Source: JAIVGV01 sp036389335
Lineage (GTDB): Bacteria > Acidobacteriota > Blastocatellia > Pyrinomonadales > Pyrinomonadaceae
DNA: 64,000 nucleotides
NCBI GenBank assembly: GCA_036389335.1
Contig: DASVQC010000092.1
Coordinates: 62,001 to 126,000 of the forward strand
Direction of reading: 5' to 3'
Below, in pieces: positions 9,575-18,495 of this stretch. The notes under the pieces were generated by a model. The model searched no databases. It had not been told where the DNA came from and worked only from the letters and a program-made list of their open reading frames with translations. Both the position numbers and the translations under genes were made by a program. Within the stretch, counting starts at the first letter, position 1. Each line of letters begins with the position of its first letter.

Positions 9575-10311
9575 CAGGTCGTGATACAAACAAGCATTCG
9601 GTGGGGGCTCGCTACATGAGGAGACGGCGAGGGTGGTGTGCCGTTTGGGGTTCTGAGCCGGGCTGACAGTGTGAACTTCCTTCAGAGCACTGATTTAGTA
9701 AAGAACTATTAAACCCCGCCAAGAAGGTGTTTAATACAACTTCCAGCGCGTCTATCAGCTCAACCGCATTATGAATATTTGGTGAATTGAGCATATTTGC
9801 TGTACAGCAAATATAGAAAATAATCTCGATGGATATCGGCCTAGAAGCCGGGTGTTTTTGAGCGGATGATTCTGAAGCTGTGGGGTGCCTCGTCTAGGCC
9901 TTCGGTTGTACTACCTCATAACCTCGGTCAGAAACGTTCCCTCCTTTCCAGCCAGGCGAACTCAACCTCAGAGTCGGCATGGCAGCGCGACGTTTCCGGC
10001 GCATCCTATGTCTTGAACTCATGCTCAACCTCAATCTTCTTGACTTCTGATGGCGGAAACATAAGCTTTTTCTCATACACACTATATCCCTAGTTCGGTC
10101 GGCGATATCTGAGTTCCTAGGTCGCCCTCCCTTCTTACATGAGAAATAAAGCGATAATAATTTCCTAAAAGGTTAGGCTTTCCTACGTAAGAAAATGCAA
10201 GAAAATAGGAAATGATCGGGTACATAGGAGTAGGAAGGGGCAAGAAATAAAGGTTTCAAAGCGTCACTGTGAAGTGAGAAGAAGTAATCCTGCATTTGCT
10301 CTTTCCCCAAC
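9575..10311. other. 737-bp gene-poor region
   Basis: AT-richer than the flanks. It holds a 22-bp perfect palindrome (listed separately). A short minus-strand open frame, 9612-9794, starts inside that palindrome and is otherwise unsupported. A minus-strand stretch near 10020-10080 has coding-like composition (MFPPSEVKKIEVEHEFK) but is broken by stops. I can support no gene here. A weak inverted repeat of the ATTTCCTA/TAGGAAAT type lies near 10159-10214, at the 3' end of the minus-strand gene that follows. Confidence 0.4.
9793..9814. promoter_or_regulatory. 22-bp perfect palindrome, operator-like
   Basis: ATATTTGCTG followed by its exact reverse complement, with TGTACA at the centre. The length and dyad form resemble a repressor operator. 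It overlaps the possible start codon of a small minus-strand frame (9794 to 9612). No regulator gene is adjacent, so the link is a guess. Confidence 0.35.
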
Positions 10312-11433
10312 TTAACCCTCAACTGACGCTTCTACGTCAGCCACGTCCGCACCGCCGTGCTCGTCCGGATCCATCTTGGGCGGCAGTAGCGCCAGCAGTT
10401 CTGCTGGCGCCCACCAGCGCGGGATCATGACGAGCGTAGTGTCAACGAACTTCTTGCTCGCCGCAGACTCGTCGTAGGTGGCCTCGGCGTGAAGAGCCGT
10501 GTAGATAGCGTCACGGATAAGTCCCTCGAATTCCTCGTCGCGCATGCGCGAGCTGCGGTCGCGGTAGGACTTGAACTGCTGCACCCACCTGTATCGCTTG
10601 AGAGCGTTCTGCACGGCGGCTGCGATGAACATAGCCCGCTGTTGCGTCTCGTCTTGGCGCTTCCCGATCTTCTTCGACCGCCACCAGTCGTAATACTCGA
10701 AAGGGTTTTGCCTGGCCCCATCCGTGATCAGGAGTATCTGCTCGCGCAACGCCTCCGCCATGTGCTCCTGAAGCCTCATACCGCGAAGCAATCGTCCCGT
10801 GTACGGCAGCATGGTCGTCCTGTAGTTGGCGTCCATCTCGCACATGTGCCTGACGCGGTCGAGAGCTCCGTGGAGGTCGCCCTTGAGCAGATCGAGGGCT
10901 AGCTCGCACGCCGGGGCGTGGCTGCCGTGCCAAGAGTCGCGCTCCTTGATGCGCCGGTAGGCCTTCTCTGCCATCCCGACGTCGCCGGCGTGGAAGTAGG
11001 GTAGTGCCTCCTCGAAGATCTTAGGCGACTCCTGATCCGCCAGCCGCAGCAACTCGTCGGCGCCGATTTCAAGCGCCCGCTCCAACTCAGCCCGCGTGAC
11101 GCGGTCCTCCTTCGATCCCTCGCCCGTGTCACTCGGCTCGATCTCACGCAAGCTGACCAACAGACTCACCTTGTCCGCGGTGATGCCGAGTTCCTCGGCG
11201 ACGACGGCGAACGGCAGTTCCTCGTACTCGCCCGGATCGAGGAGGATGGAAAGCTCTGCGTCCAGCTCGGCGACCTTATCCGCGCGCCGCCTTTTCCACT
11301 CCTCGAAGCCCTGGTCGGTCTTAAAGTGGCGCCGTGTTTTGGTCGTCACCTCTTCCCTAATTTTGTCCAGCTCTTTGTGGATTTGCTGCTTGCGCAGCTC
11401 GATCGGCGGTACTCTTGGTTTGCTGCGCCTCAT
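10312..11433 (-). CDS. hypothetical helical protein
   Basis: About 373 residues when started at the ATG at 11433, which has AAAGGAG ten bases upstream; a longer in-frame start at 11484 lacks such a site. The first 100 residues are highly charged and probably coiled-coil (IELRKQQIHKELDKIREEV onward). A middle section (residues about 140-250) has TPR-like helix spacing (GDVGMAEKAYRRIKERD, LALDLLKGDLHGALDRVRHM). The C-terminus is acidic. I do not recognise the family. It faces away from the GHKL-DUF3883 gene, with a 163-bp divergent spacer that probably holds both promoters. It lies at the left edge of the defence genes, but no function can be assigned. Confidence 0.7.
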   Translation of the reverse strand: MRRSKPRVPPIELRKQQIHKELDKIREEVTTKTRRHFKTDQGFEEWKRRRADKVAELDAELSILLDPGEYEELPFAVVAEELGITADKVSLLVSLREIEPSDTGEGSKEDRVTRAELERALEIGADELLRLADQESPKIFEEALPYFHAGDVGMAEKAYRRIKERDSWHGSHAPACELALDLLKGDLHGALDRVRHMCEMDANYRTTMLPYTGRLLRGMRLQEHMAEALREQILLITDGARQNPFEYYDWWRSKKIGKRQDETQQRAMFIAAAVQNALKRYRWVQQFKSYRDRSSRMRDEEFEGLIRDAIYTALHAEATYDESAASKKFVDTTLVMIPRWWAPAELLALLPPKMDPDEHGGADVADVEASVEG

Positions 11434-11596
11434 TGAATTTAAGCTCCTTTTGTATAGTGATTTAGAGTGTTTACATGGTGCCATTCTAGCGCGACAATGA
11501 ACTTCCGCGTCCGGCCGTACTCACAGTCCTATAACGCCAATGCTATAAGCTGTGAGGCATCAGCACCATTCAACACTCAACCCCGGAGGTGCGAAG

Positions 11597-14500
11597 ATGG
11601 ATACTCATTCACCACCCGACGATCCGCTTGATAAAGCAAGGGACCAAGTTTTAGTCGACAACACGGCGCAGACCGTGTTCAAACACCTCGAGGCGCTCGA
11701 GAACAAAAGGGCGCGAATCATGTCACGCTGGGTGTGGGAGTTGCTCCAGAATGGGCGAGACGTAGCACCCGCGGGTGGAGGCTTGGCGATTGAACTCTCG
11801 GTAGATAAAGAACATCTAGTCTTCCGCCACAACGGTAGTCATTTCACGGAGGCCGAAATCGCCCACCTGATCTACCACGGTTCGACGAAGCAGAGCGGAG
11901 CCGGAACGGTGGGGCACTTCGGGTCAGGTTTCATAAGCACCCACCTGATCTCACGGCGAATAAGAGTCCGCGGCGGCATGAGAGACGGCCGCCATTTTGA
12001 TTTCGTACTAAACCGCGCCGGATCATCCCCAGAATCCTTAAGCCAGGCCATGTATCAATCTTGGGAGGAGTTCAAGTCGTCTTTAGGGACAAGTCCCAGT
12101 ACCGACGGTGCAGGTTTTACGACTGAATACGCTTATGACCTGGGCGATGACACTTCGGCCGCCATCAAGTCGGGAGTGGGTGCTCTTCGAGCCTGCGCCC
12201 CCCTAGTCCTGGCATTCAACCCTGCCATTTCGTCGATCAGCATCGGGTACGACGGCGATGAACTTCTCTATAAAAGGGCCGAGCGGCAAGACTTGGGGGA
12301 CTCAATAGCTCTTCATCGACTCCGATGCAGGGCAGCCCGCGGCGAGCATGTCGCCCATTACGTCGCGATGGCAGAAAAGGAGGGCTTGGCGGTAGCTATA
12401 CAGTTGGTCGAATCCGGAGACAATCTTTCGTTAGTGACAGATCGGGTAATCCCCCGAATCTCGCTGGCATTTCCGCTCTCGGGCACGGAGGAGTTTTGTT
12501 TCCCGGCGATTATCAACAGTGAGTCCTTTGTGCCGACGGAAGATCGGGACGGCATCTTCTTGGGGACGGGTGACAACGCGGCCAATCGGCTGAACATGAA
12601 ATTAACCGAAGAGGCGTGTGATCTATTGCTCGGCCTAATGTCGGTCGCGACCAAGCAAAGGTGGGTGGGAGCACACGCACTTGCCAAACTACCCGATCTA
12701 GGGCGCAACAACTGGTTGGATGAAAATTGGCTCAGCGTGACCATCAGAGATAAGCTGATCAATCAGCTTCGCGGTCACGACCTGTTGATCAACTTAAGCG
12801 GCGGCGAAATCGCGCCCCAAGACGCCTGGATTCCTTTCGGCACCGGCGCCGTCGACCAGGCAGAGCTGTGGCAACTGACCTCCGATCTGCGCGCGGCTCC
12901 GGCGCGCCTGCCGGCAAGAGAAGATACAAGACCCTGGGCTGAAAACGTCTCAAGCTGGATAAGGTTCCTTGAAAAGAGGGTCGAGGAATTACCGGAAGTA
13001 TGGACCGTCCGCAAGCTGGCTTATCATGTCGCGCGGCTCGGTTCAATGGGCGGTATAGAACAGGCACTCGTCGACGGGGCTGACGCGCTCGGCTGGCTCA
13101 ATAAACTGCACGCGCTAATCATTAAGGCGGGGCAGATTAGTTTATTCGACGAGCTCGAACTACTACCCGATCAAGTAGGCAAACTTAAAAAACGGAAGGA
13201 AATATCGAAGGACGCCGGTATCGGCGAGCGGCTAAAGGACATTGCCGAACTCGTCGGTATAGACATCAGGGGGCGGCTGCTTCATGCCGGGATTCTATCC
13301 AAGGAGTTGGTCGACCTCTTACCTCAAAAGAACGAGCGGGACTTGCTGAGCGAGACCCTGGAGGAGTTGAAAGGGAAGGCCGGGAAAAACTCTGCCCCGA
13401 ACGCCGATTTCAAAGAGGCAAACCTTAAACTATTCGCATGGGTTGCGGAGAATAATTACATCGACTTTCTCGACGGCTACCCCGTCCTTACAGAACTCTC
13501 TTCCGAGGATTCGTATCAATTCCTCCACCTGACCCGGTCACTCAACGAGGACACCCCGTTAGCGCCACACGGCTGTTGGCCTCAGGCCGCGAGTGAGTTC
13601 ATCGCGCTCTTTCCGAAGCAATACGTGCTCCTGTCCGCGTATTACGCTCACTGCCAAGACGCGAACCTGTGGGGTAACTTGGCGAGTTATGGCTATGTCC
13701 GCACCAGCCCCTTATACGGGAGCAGCGAGCAGGTAAGCAGGTTTTTGCCCGACGAGCCCCTGCCAGAAATCGTCAAAGGAGAGAACCACCAGACAACGGA
13801 CGTGGTGGATACCACCCAGATAGCCTTCCTCACCAAGAAGGACGTAGGCTTAATTGACACGGCGAGGAAAAGTAAGAGTAAAGCCTTGGGGCTGCTAAAT
13901 TTCTTGGTGTCTTTCATCTTGGCGGAGGACCCCGACGCCTTCGTACCTTCAGAGTCTGATTGTGAGTGTGGCAAACCGCACCGGTATTACCCGGCGGGTT
14001 GGTTAATTCCTCTGCGGGACAGGCGCTGGGTTCCGCTCGACGCCAACCGTGCCGAGACGCCGAACGCCCAATCATTATCATCTCTGCTCCAGGGAAGTAA
14101 TGAGATGATCCAGGCACTTTCGGCGGGGAAGCCCGCCCAGTTACTCAAAACGATCGGAGTAAGTGTTGCCGACTTCCTACTCAGGACTGTAGCGGAGGAG
14201 GAAACCGACAGGATTTCGCTGGCCCTGTCCATGACCGAGATCTTCGAGGCGGCAGGGCGGGACCAACAGCGGATCGGGCTCCTCGCCGAAGAGATTAGCT
14301 CAAACCCGGAAATCTTAGATCAAATCGAGGAGGGGCGGAGAAGACGCGAACGGATCCACCGCAATCAATTTGTAGGCGCTTCGGTCGAGAAGTTGTTAGC
14401 CCAAGCACTGTCGTCATCCGGCTTAAACGTTACCCGCACCGGCGTAGGATCCGACTACGAAGTCGAAAGTGACGTGGTTGACGATGCGGGAGAAGTACTA

Positions 14501-14890
14501 CTGAAGATTAACAAGGGTACTACCTCTTACCTGATCGAGATGAAGGCCACCACCGGAACGGACGCCAAGATGACCGTAAAGCAAGCAGAAACTGCCACGA
14601 AGAACAAAGCGGGCTTTGTTCTTTGCATGGTGACATTACCGGACCGCCAAGTGACAGAAGAGATCGTCAGACAGAATGCCCGTTTCGTCTTCGACATCGG
14701 AGAACGGCTCGAACCTTTATGGCTGGAATACGATGCCATCGAGGCATTAAAGAAAGACGCAAAGACCCTCAGCGGTGACATCGAATTAGTTATCATCGAA
14801 GCCGGAACGCGGTTTAAGGTGGGGATAGATACTTGGCGGTCGGGCAGTCCACTTGAGGAAGCAGTGAAGATCTTCCTCAGAGAAAAATAA
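11597..14890 (+). CDS. sacsin/NOV-type GHKL ATPase with C-terminal DUF3883 nuclease-like domain
   Basis: About 1097 residues from the ATG at 11597, which is preceded by GGAGGT. The N-terminus carries a Hsp90-like ATPase of the sacsin type: the N-box WELLQNGRD near residue 50, and the glycine-rich lid motif GHFGSGFIS near 110. A long middle region follows. The C-terminal 170 residues match the NOV-C/DUF3883 restriction-endonuclease-like fold, with an E-x-K active-site strand (YLIEMKATTG) preceded by an acidic residue in SDYEVESD. GHKL plus DUF3883 proteins are frequent in prokaryotic defence islands and are inferred to couple ATP-driven sensing to DNA cleavage. It stands alone, with 500 bp of decayed DNA before the next operon. 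Domain calls are firm; the immune role is inference. Confidence 0.85.
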   Translation: MDTHSPPDDPLDKARDQVLVDNTAQTVFKHLEALENKRARIMSRWVWELLQNGRDVAPAGGGLAIELSVDKEHLVFRHNGSHFTEAEIAHLIYHGSTKQSGAGTVGHFGSGFISTHLISRRIRVRGGMRDGRHFDFVLNRAGSSPESLSQAMYQSWEEFKSSLGTSPSTDGAGFTTEYAYDLGDDTSAAIKSGVGALRACAPLVLAFNPAISSISIGYDGDELLYKRAERQDLGDSIALHRLRCRAARGEHVAHYVAMAEKEGLAVAIQLVESGDNLSLVTDRVIPRISLAFPLSGTEEFCFPAIINSESFVPTEDRDGIFLGTGDNAANRLNMKLTEEACDLLLGLMSVATKQRWVGAHALAKLPDLGRNNWLDENWLSVTIRDKLINQLRGHDLLINLSGGEIAPQDAWIPFGTGAVDQAELWQLTSDLRAAPARLPAREDTRPWAENVSSWIRFLEKRVEELPEVWTVRKLAYHVARLGSMGGIEQALVDGADALGWLNKLHALIIKAGQISLFDELELLPDQVGKLKKRKEISKDAGIGERLKDIAELVGIDIRGRLLHAGILSKELVDLLPQKNERDLLSETLEELKGKAGKNSAPNADFKEANLKLFAWVAENNYIDFLDGYPVLTELSSEDSYQFLHLTRSLNEDTPLAPHGCWPQAASEFIALFPKQYVLLSAYYAHCQDANLWGNLASYGYVRTSPLYGSSEQVSRFLPDEPLPEIVKGENHQTTDVVDTTQIAFLTKKDVGLIDTARKSKSKALGLLNFLVSFILAEDPDAFVPSESDCECGKPHRYYPAGWLIPLRDRRWVPLDANRAETPNAQSLSSLLQGSNEMIQALSAGKPAQLLKTIGVSVADFLLRTVAEEETDRISLALSMTEIFEAAGRDQQRIGLLAEEISSNPEILDQIEEGRRRRERIHRNQFVGASVEKLLAQALSSSGLNVTRTGVGSDYEVESDVVDDAGEVLLKINKGTTSYLIEMKATTGTDAKMTVKQAETATKNKAGFVLCMVTLPDRQVTEEIVRQNARFVFDIGERLEPLWLEYDAIEALKKDAKTLSGDIELVIIEAGTRFKVGIDTWRSGSPLEEAVKIFLREK

Positions 14891-15177
14891 CATGGACTGT
14901 TGTTGCAAAAACGTAGGAGTCCTGCACACGCTAGTAGGCCGTGTGCTCTAACTCTCTGCAAAATCGACCTCTTCATTTTAGGTGAGCACTTAACCCTCGC
15001 GGGGCGAGACCCCTCTCAGAGACGGTTGGCGAGAGACTGTACCAGTGTCGATGTGCTCCAACGGCTAAAGCGGCTTGCAATGAATTAGATATCAAGGAGC
15101 ATAGAGGAGATGGACCTGCAACTGGAAGGAAAGCGCGCACCAGTCACGGGGTCGCCTCGTTTTCCTTTACTTATTAG
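14891..15177. other. gene-free stretch after the GHKL-DUF3883 gene
   Basis: No open frame with coding character and no terminator with a T-run that I can support. It sits directly upstream of the msrB remnant on the other strand, so it is probably decayed chromosomal DNA. Confidence 0.3.
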
Positions 15178-15345
15178 TTATTCTTCTTTGTCCAAGTTGA
15201 GTCCGGCCGAGTTGATGCAGTAACGCAGTCCGGTTCGGCATGTTCCACCATTGTCCACGTGCCCAAGGTATGCCATGTCTGCGAGCGTGTCCTTGTAGTT
15301 CGCTGATAGATCCGGCTTCCTCCTGACTCGAGACAACTTTGAGGT
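15178..15345 (-). pseudogene. C-terminal remnant of methionine-R-sulfoxide reductase (msrB)
   Basis: The minus strand reads LADMAYLGHVDNGGTCRTGL then RYCINSAGLNLDKEE and a TAA at 15180-15178. This matches the C-terminal core of MsrB (family pattern A-x-LGHVFxDGPxPTGLRYCxNSA), including the catalytic Cys of RYCINSA. Upstream, another frame reads RIYQRTTRT, and no full gene can be reconstructed. It is a truncated, frameshifted leftover and probably marks an insertion or deletion boundary. Confidence 0.65.
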
Positions 15346-15422
15346 ATATGATGCGCTCCTATAGCTACTTTAGCAATGGAGTCGACAAGCAACATTAACG
15401 AGATAATTAACAGGACAGCGTA

Positions 15423-16646
15423 ATGGGATCGTCTTTTTCATGGCTCGATTATTCTGAGCATGAGCGGCGCAAGATGCTCGACGTGATTCATCTCTTCCAA
15501 GAGAAGGACACTCGCGACGAGCTCGGCATAGGCACAGTACGGGATGCCTTCGCCGACCTACTCTTCCCCGGCACCAGCACGATCCAGACCCGCGCCAGGT
15601 ATTTTCTGTTCGTCCCCTGGATATATCTTGGTCTGGAAAGGCGCAAAGTCGCGTCTAATACAGTCGGGAAGAAGGCGAGGGATGAAGAGACCGCCCTCAT
15701 AGAGGTTCTCGCCCGCTCAGATGATGCGCAAGGCACTATCGGAGTCGTCGCCCGCCGAAACCTGAAACGCCTACCGAGTAACATCTACTGGCAGGGGCTG
15801 GGCCGTTGGGGCATTCGCATATTCCCCGGGTCACAGGATCAGTATCACCGGTCTTTAGATCTGTTCTACTCGCAAAGCGAGCGACAACGGAAGAATGACG
15901 ACGGGGAGTTGGTGGACGGTAGGGGGGCGCGCAACTGGCACCCAGGTCTGCCGCCCGCGCCCAAGGATTTCCCGCGGAATGCGTCTCTTCGCCTCACGGC
16001 TCACGAGGCGAGGTACTTGCGGGAACGCATTCTGACGCACGTCCCGCAAAGCATGCTCGCCTTCCTCGTCGACGGGGGGCGGCTGGAGGCTTCGACAGAG
16101 TTCCCCTGGGCGCATCCGCAACTCGCGGAATTTCCCCCCCACGTTCGCGAACAGCTCGGGCACGCGCGCAACTTTTCGGAAGTCATCCACGGCGCGGCGT
16201 TGCTCTACAACTTGATGCTCGCCGAAGCGGCCCGTCAGGAAGACCTGATTGAAGAATACCGCGAGCGGTTGCGTGAGTGGGCGTCTTTGCTGAGCCCGCG
16301 CCGCGCCGAGCTTCTCGGCTGGGATCGCCGGAGATTCTGGGAAATGGTCGAGCTCGGTAACCAACGCGTCAAGCTCCCGACGCGCCTCTTTGTCGACGGC
16401 TGGCTCGGCCTGACACTCTCGAACACGGACGCCATCGACGTCGCGGCGGATAAGCGCGCCCGGCAGTTGATACACGACCGGGAGAGCCAGCTCAAGCGCG
16501 GGCAGGCCCGCCTCGACAACATTCGCGCCCGCGAGCTGTGGAACGAGGAGGCGGGGACGAAGCAACTCAGTTACCGCTGGCCGGTCGCGCAGACGATTGT
16601 CCGGGACATCCTCACCGCCCTCTCCGACGAAGAATCCCATGCTTGA
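15423..16646 (+). CDS. DUF6361 family protein, first gene of an Azaca-like defence operon
   Basis: A 407-residue protein with the diagnostic DUF6361 N-terminus (FSWLDYSEHERRKMLDVI, then VRDAFADLLFPGTSTIQTRA and RYFLFVPWIY). It contains no obvious catalytic motif. It is followed by an overlapping phospholipase-D gene and then a helicase gene, with starts and stops overlapping by 8 and 4 bp, so all three are translationally coupled. From memory this gene order resembles the three-gene Azaca anti-phage system, but the subunit assignment needs a profile search. AGGA lies ten bases before the ATG. Family call strong; system name moderate. Confidence 0.8.
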   Translation: MGSSFSWLDYSEHERRKMLDVIHLFQEKDTRDELGIGTVRDAFADLLFPGTSTIQTRARYFLFVPWIYLGLERRKVASNTVGKKARDEETALIEVLARSDDAQGTIGVVARRNLKRLPSNIYWQGLGRWGIRIFPGSQDQYHRSLDLFYSQSERQRKNDDGELVDGRGARNWHPGLPPAPKDFPRNASLRLTAHEARYLRERILTHVPQSMLAFLVDGGRLEASTEFPWAHPQLAEFPPHVREQLGHARNFSEVIHGAALLYNLMLAEAARQEDLIEEYRERLREWASLLSPRRAELLGWDRRRFWEMVELGNQRVKLPTRLFVDGWLGLTLSNTDAIDVAADKRARQLIHDRESQLKRGQARLDNIRARELWNEEAGTKQLSYRWPVAQTIVRDILTALSDEESHA

Positions 16647-18495
16647 GCCCCAGAGCCGACGCCACCTTCTCGAAGCACTGCGCCCGCCGCCCGGCTACGC
16701 GCTCGACTGCGCGATCGGGACGACCTTCTCTCTCGATCTGCTGACGATGTTGACCGCGCCTCTCGCGTTCACGCTCTTCGACTGGGAGGACGAGGGGGGA
16801 CGGCCGACCGCCGATCCGCTGGCGCTGCTCGAGGCGGTGCGCCGCTACGCGGGGCGCATCAGCGTCTTCTGCCAGGCCGGGCAAATCGCCGTCCCGAAGA
16901 AGAACCAGCCGCTCCTCGGCTATCTCGAAGATTCAGTATTCGAGGTCAAGGCGCGGCATCCCGACGGGGTCTTTCACCCGAAGGTCTGGGTTCTTCGTTT
17001 CACGTCCCCGGAGGAAACCCCGCTCTACCGTCTCCTGTGCCTTTCTCGCAACCTGACGTTCGACCGCTCCTGGGACACGGTACTCGTCCTGGAGGGGGAA
17101 TACGTTGAACGCCGCAACGCCCACGCCTCGAATCATCCGCTCGGCAACTTCGTGGCGGAGCTGCCCAGAATGGCCCTACGCCCCGTGCCGGGGAGGGTCT
17201 TAGCCGACGTCGAGCGCGTGCAGTACGAGCTGCGGAGGGTAGTCTTCGAGCCGCCGGAAGGATTCGACGAGATGTATTTCTGGCCGCTCGGCATCGAAGG
17301 CACCCGCCGCTCGTGGCCTTTCGCCCCCCGCGGGCGGCGCTTGGACCGCGTGCTGGTCGTCTCACCTTTCGTCCGCGCAAAGTGTCTCGCACGGTTAGCC
17401 GGGGAGCGCGGTGGAAACCTCCTCATATCGCGACCCGAGGAGCTCGACGCGCTCGGCCCCGGCTGCCTGGAGAATTTCGAGCGGGTCTATGTGTTAAGCC
17501 CCGCGGCCGATTCGCAGGAAGAGCCGGACGAAGAGGCCGCGGAAACTGCGCAGGAATCGCTTTCCGGCCTCCACGCGAAACTGTATGTCGCCGACGCTGG
17601 ATGGAAGGCGCGCGTCTGGACCGGCTCCGCCAACGCCACCGACGCGGCCTTCAACGGCAACGTCGAGTTCCTCGTCGAACTCGTGGGGGAAAAGAGCAGG
17701 TGCGGCGTCAACGCCTTCCTCTCCCAGGCGCAGGGCCAGACCAGCTTCAGGGACATGCTGCAGGAGTTCACCCCGTCCGAGCAGCAGCCCGACTCGGAGT
17801 TGAGACGGCTCGAGCGACTGGCCGACCGGGCGCGACGAGAATTAGCCGCCGCCGGGTTTACCGCACACATAGGTCCGGCCGATCAGGCGGACGCTTATCA
17901 AGTATCACTGCGTTTACGGGAAGGGGCCTCTTTGACCCTCCCTCCCGAGACGACAACGCGGTGCCGGCCCATCACCTTGCACGAGGCGGCGTCAATCACC
18001 CTGACGGGGGACTCGGGCGAGGTGGCGACACTCGGCCCGGTCTCCTTCGAAGCCATCACCTCGTTCTTCGCTTTTGAAGTTTCGGCGACCGACGGCGAGC
18101 GTCAGGCGGCCGCCCGCTTCGTACTCAACGTCCCGTTGGAGGGCGCACCTTCCGACAGACAAGAACGCATCTTGCGCTCGCTACTGAAGAGCAAAGACAG
18201 CGTCCTCCGCTTCATCCTCTTCCTCCTCGCGGAAGGCGGGGCAGACACCGCGGCCATATTGCTCGCCGCCCGCGCGCGGCTTTCGGGAAAAGAGAGTCGC
18301 GGCGGAAATGGCTTCGAGTTCCCCCTCTTTGAGATTTTAGTGCGTGCTTTAGACCGCGACCCGGCGAAGCTCGATCAGGTCGCGCGCCTAGTAAACGACT
18401 TGCGGAAATCTCCGGAAGGGCGGCAACTCCTGCCCGAAGGATTCGATTCCGTGTGGGAGCCGGTCTGGGCCGCGCGCGAAGGGTTGAACGGATGA
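16639..18495 (+). CDS. phospholipase D-like nuclease, Azaca-like operon
   Basis: About 618 residues from the ATG at 16639, which overlaps the previous stop by 8 bp (ATGCTTGA). Two PLD-type half sites are visible. One is FHPKVWVLRF near residue 113, followed by SRNL. The other is LHAKLYVADAGW near 312, followed by TGSANATDAAFNGNVEF, the fuller HxK(x)nD...N form. PLD-fold proteins of this size beside helicases are usually nucleases acting on DNA. The C-terminal 200 residues are helical and unassigned. The gene ends in ATGA shared with the helicase start. Confidence 0.82.
   Translation: MLEPQSRRHLLEALRPPPGYALDCAIGTTFSLDLLTMLTAPLAFTLFDWEDEGGRPTADPLALLEAVRRYAGRISVFCQAGQIAVPKKNQPLLGYLEDSVFEVKARHPDGVFHPKVWVLRFTSPEETPLYRLLCLSRNLTFDRSWDTVLVLEGEYVERRNAHASNHPLGNFVAELPRMALRPVPGRVLADVERVQYELRRVVFEPPEGFDEMYFWPLGIEGTRRSWPFAPRGRRLDRVLVVSPFVRAKCLARLAGERGGNLLISRPEELDALGPGCLENFERVYVLSPAADSQEEPDEEAAETAQESLSGLHAKLYVADAGWKARVWTGSANATDAAFNGNVEFLVELVGEKSRCGVNAFLSQAQGQTSFRDMLQEFTPSEQQPDSELRRLERLADRARRELAAAGFTAHIGPADQADAYQVSLRLREGASLTLPPETTTRCRPITLHEAASITLTGDSGEVATLGPVSFEAITSFFAFEVSATDGERQAAARFVLNVPLEGAPSDRQERILRSLLKSKDSVLRFILFLLAEGGADTAAILLAARARLSGKESRGGNGFEFPLFEILVRALDRDPAKLDQVARLVNDLRKSPEGRQLLPEGFDSVWEPVWAAREGLNG

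Noticed and set aside
9612..9794. 60-codon minus-strand frame starting in the 22-bp palindrome
   Set aside because: No Shine-Dalgarno sequence and no recognisable protein; kept only as a remark beside the palindrome.
9894..10082. Minus-strand coding-like stretch (MFPPSEVKKIEVEHEF)
   Set aside because: Broken by stops in every frame within 30 codons and matched to no family.
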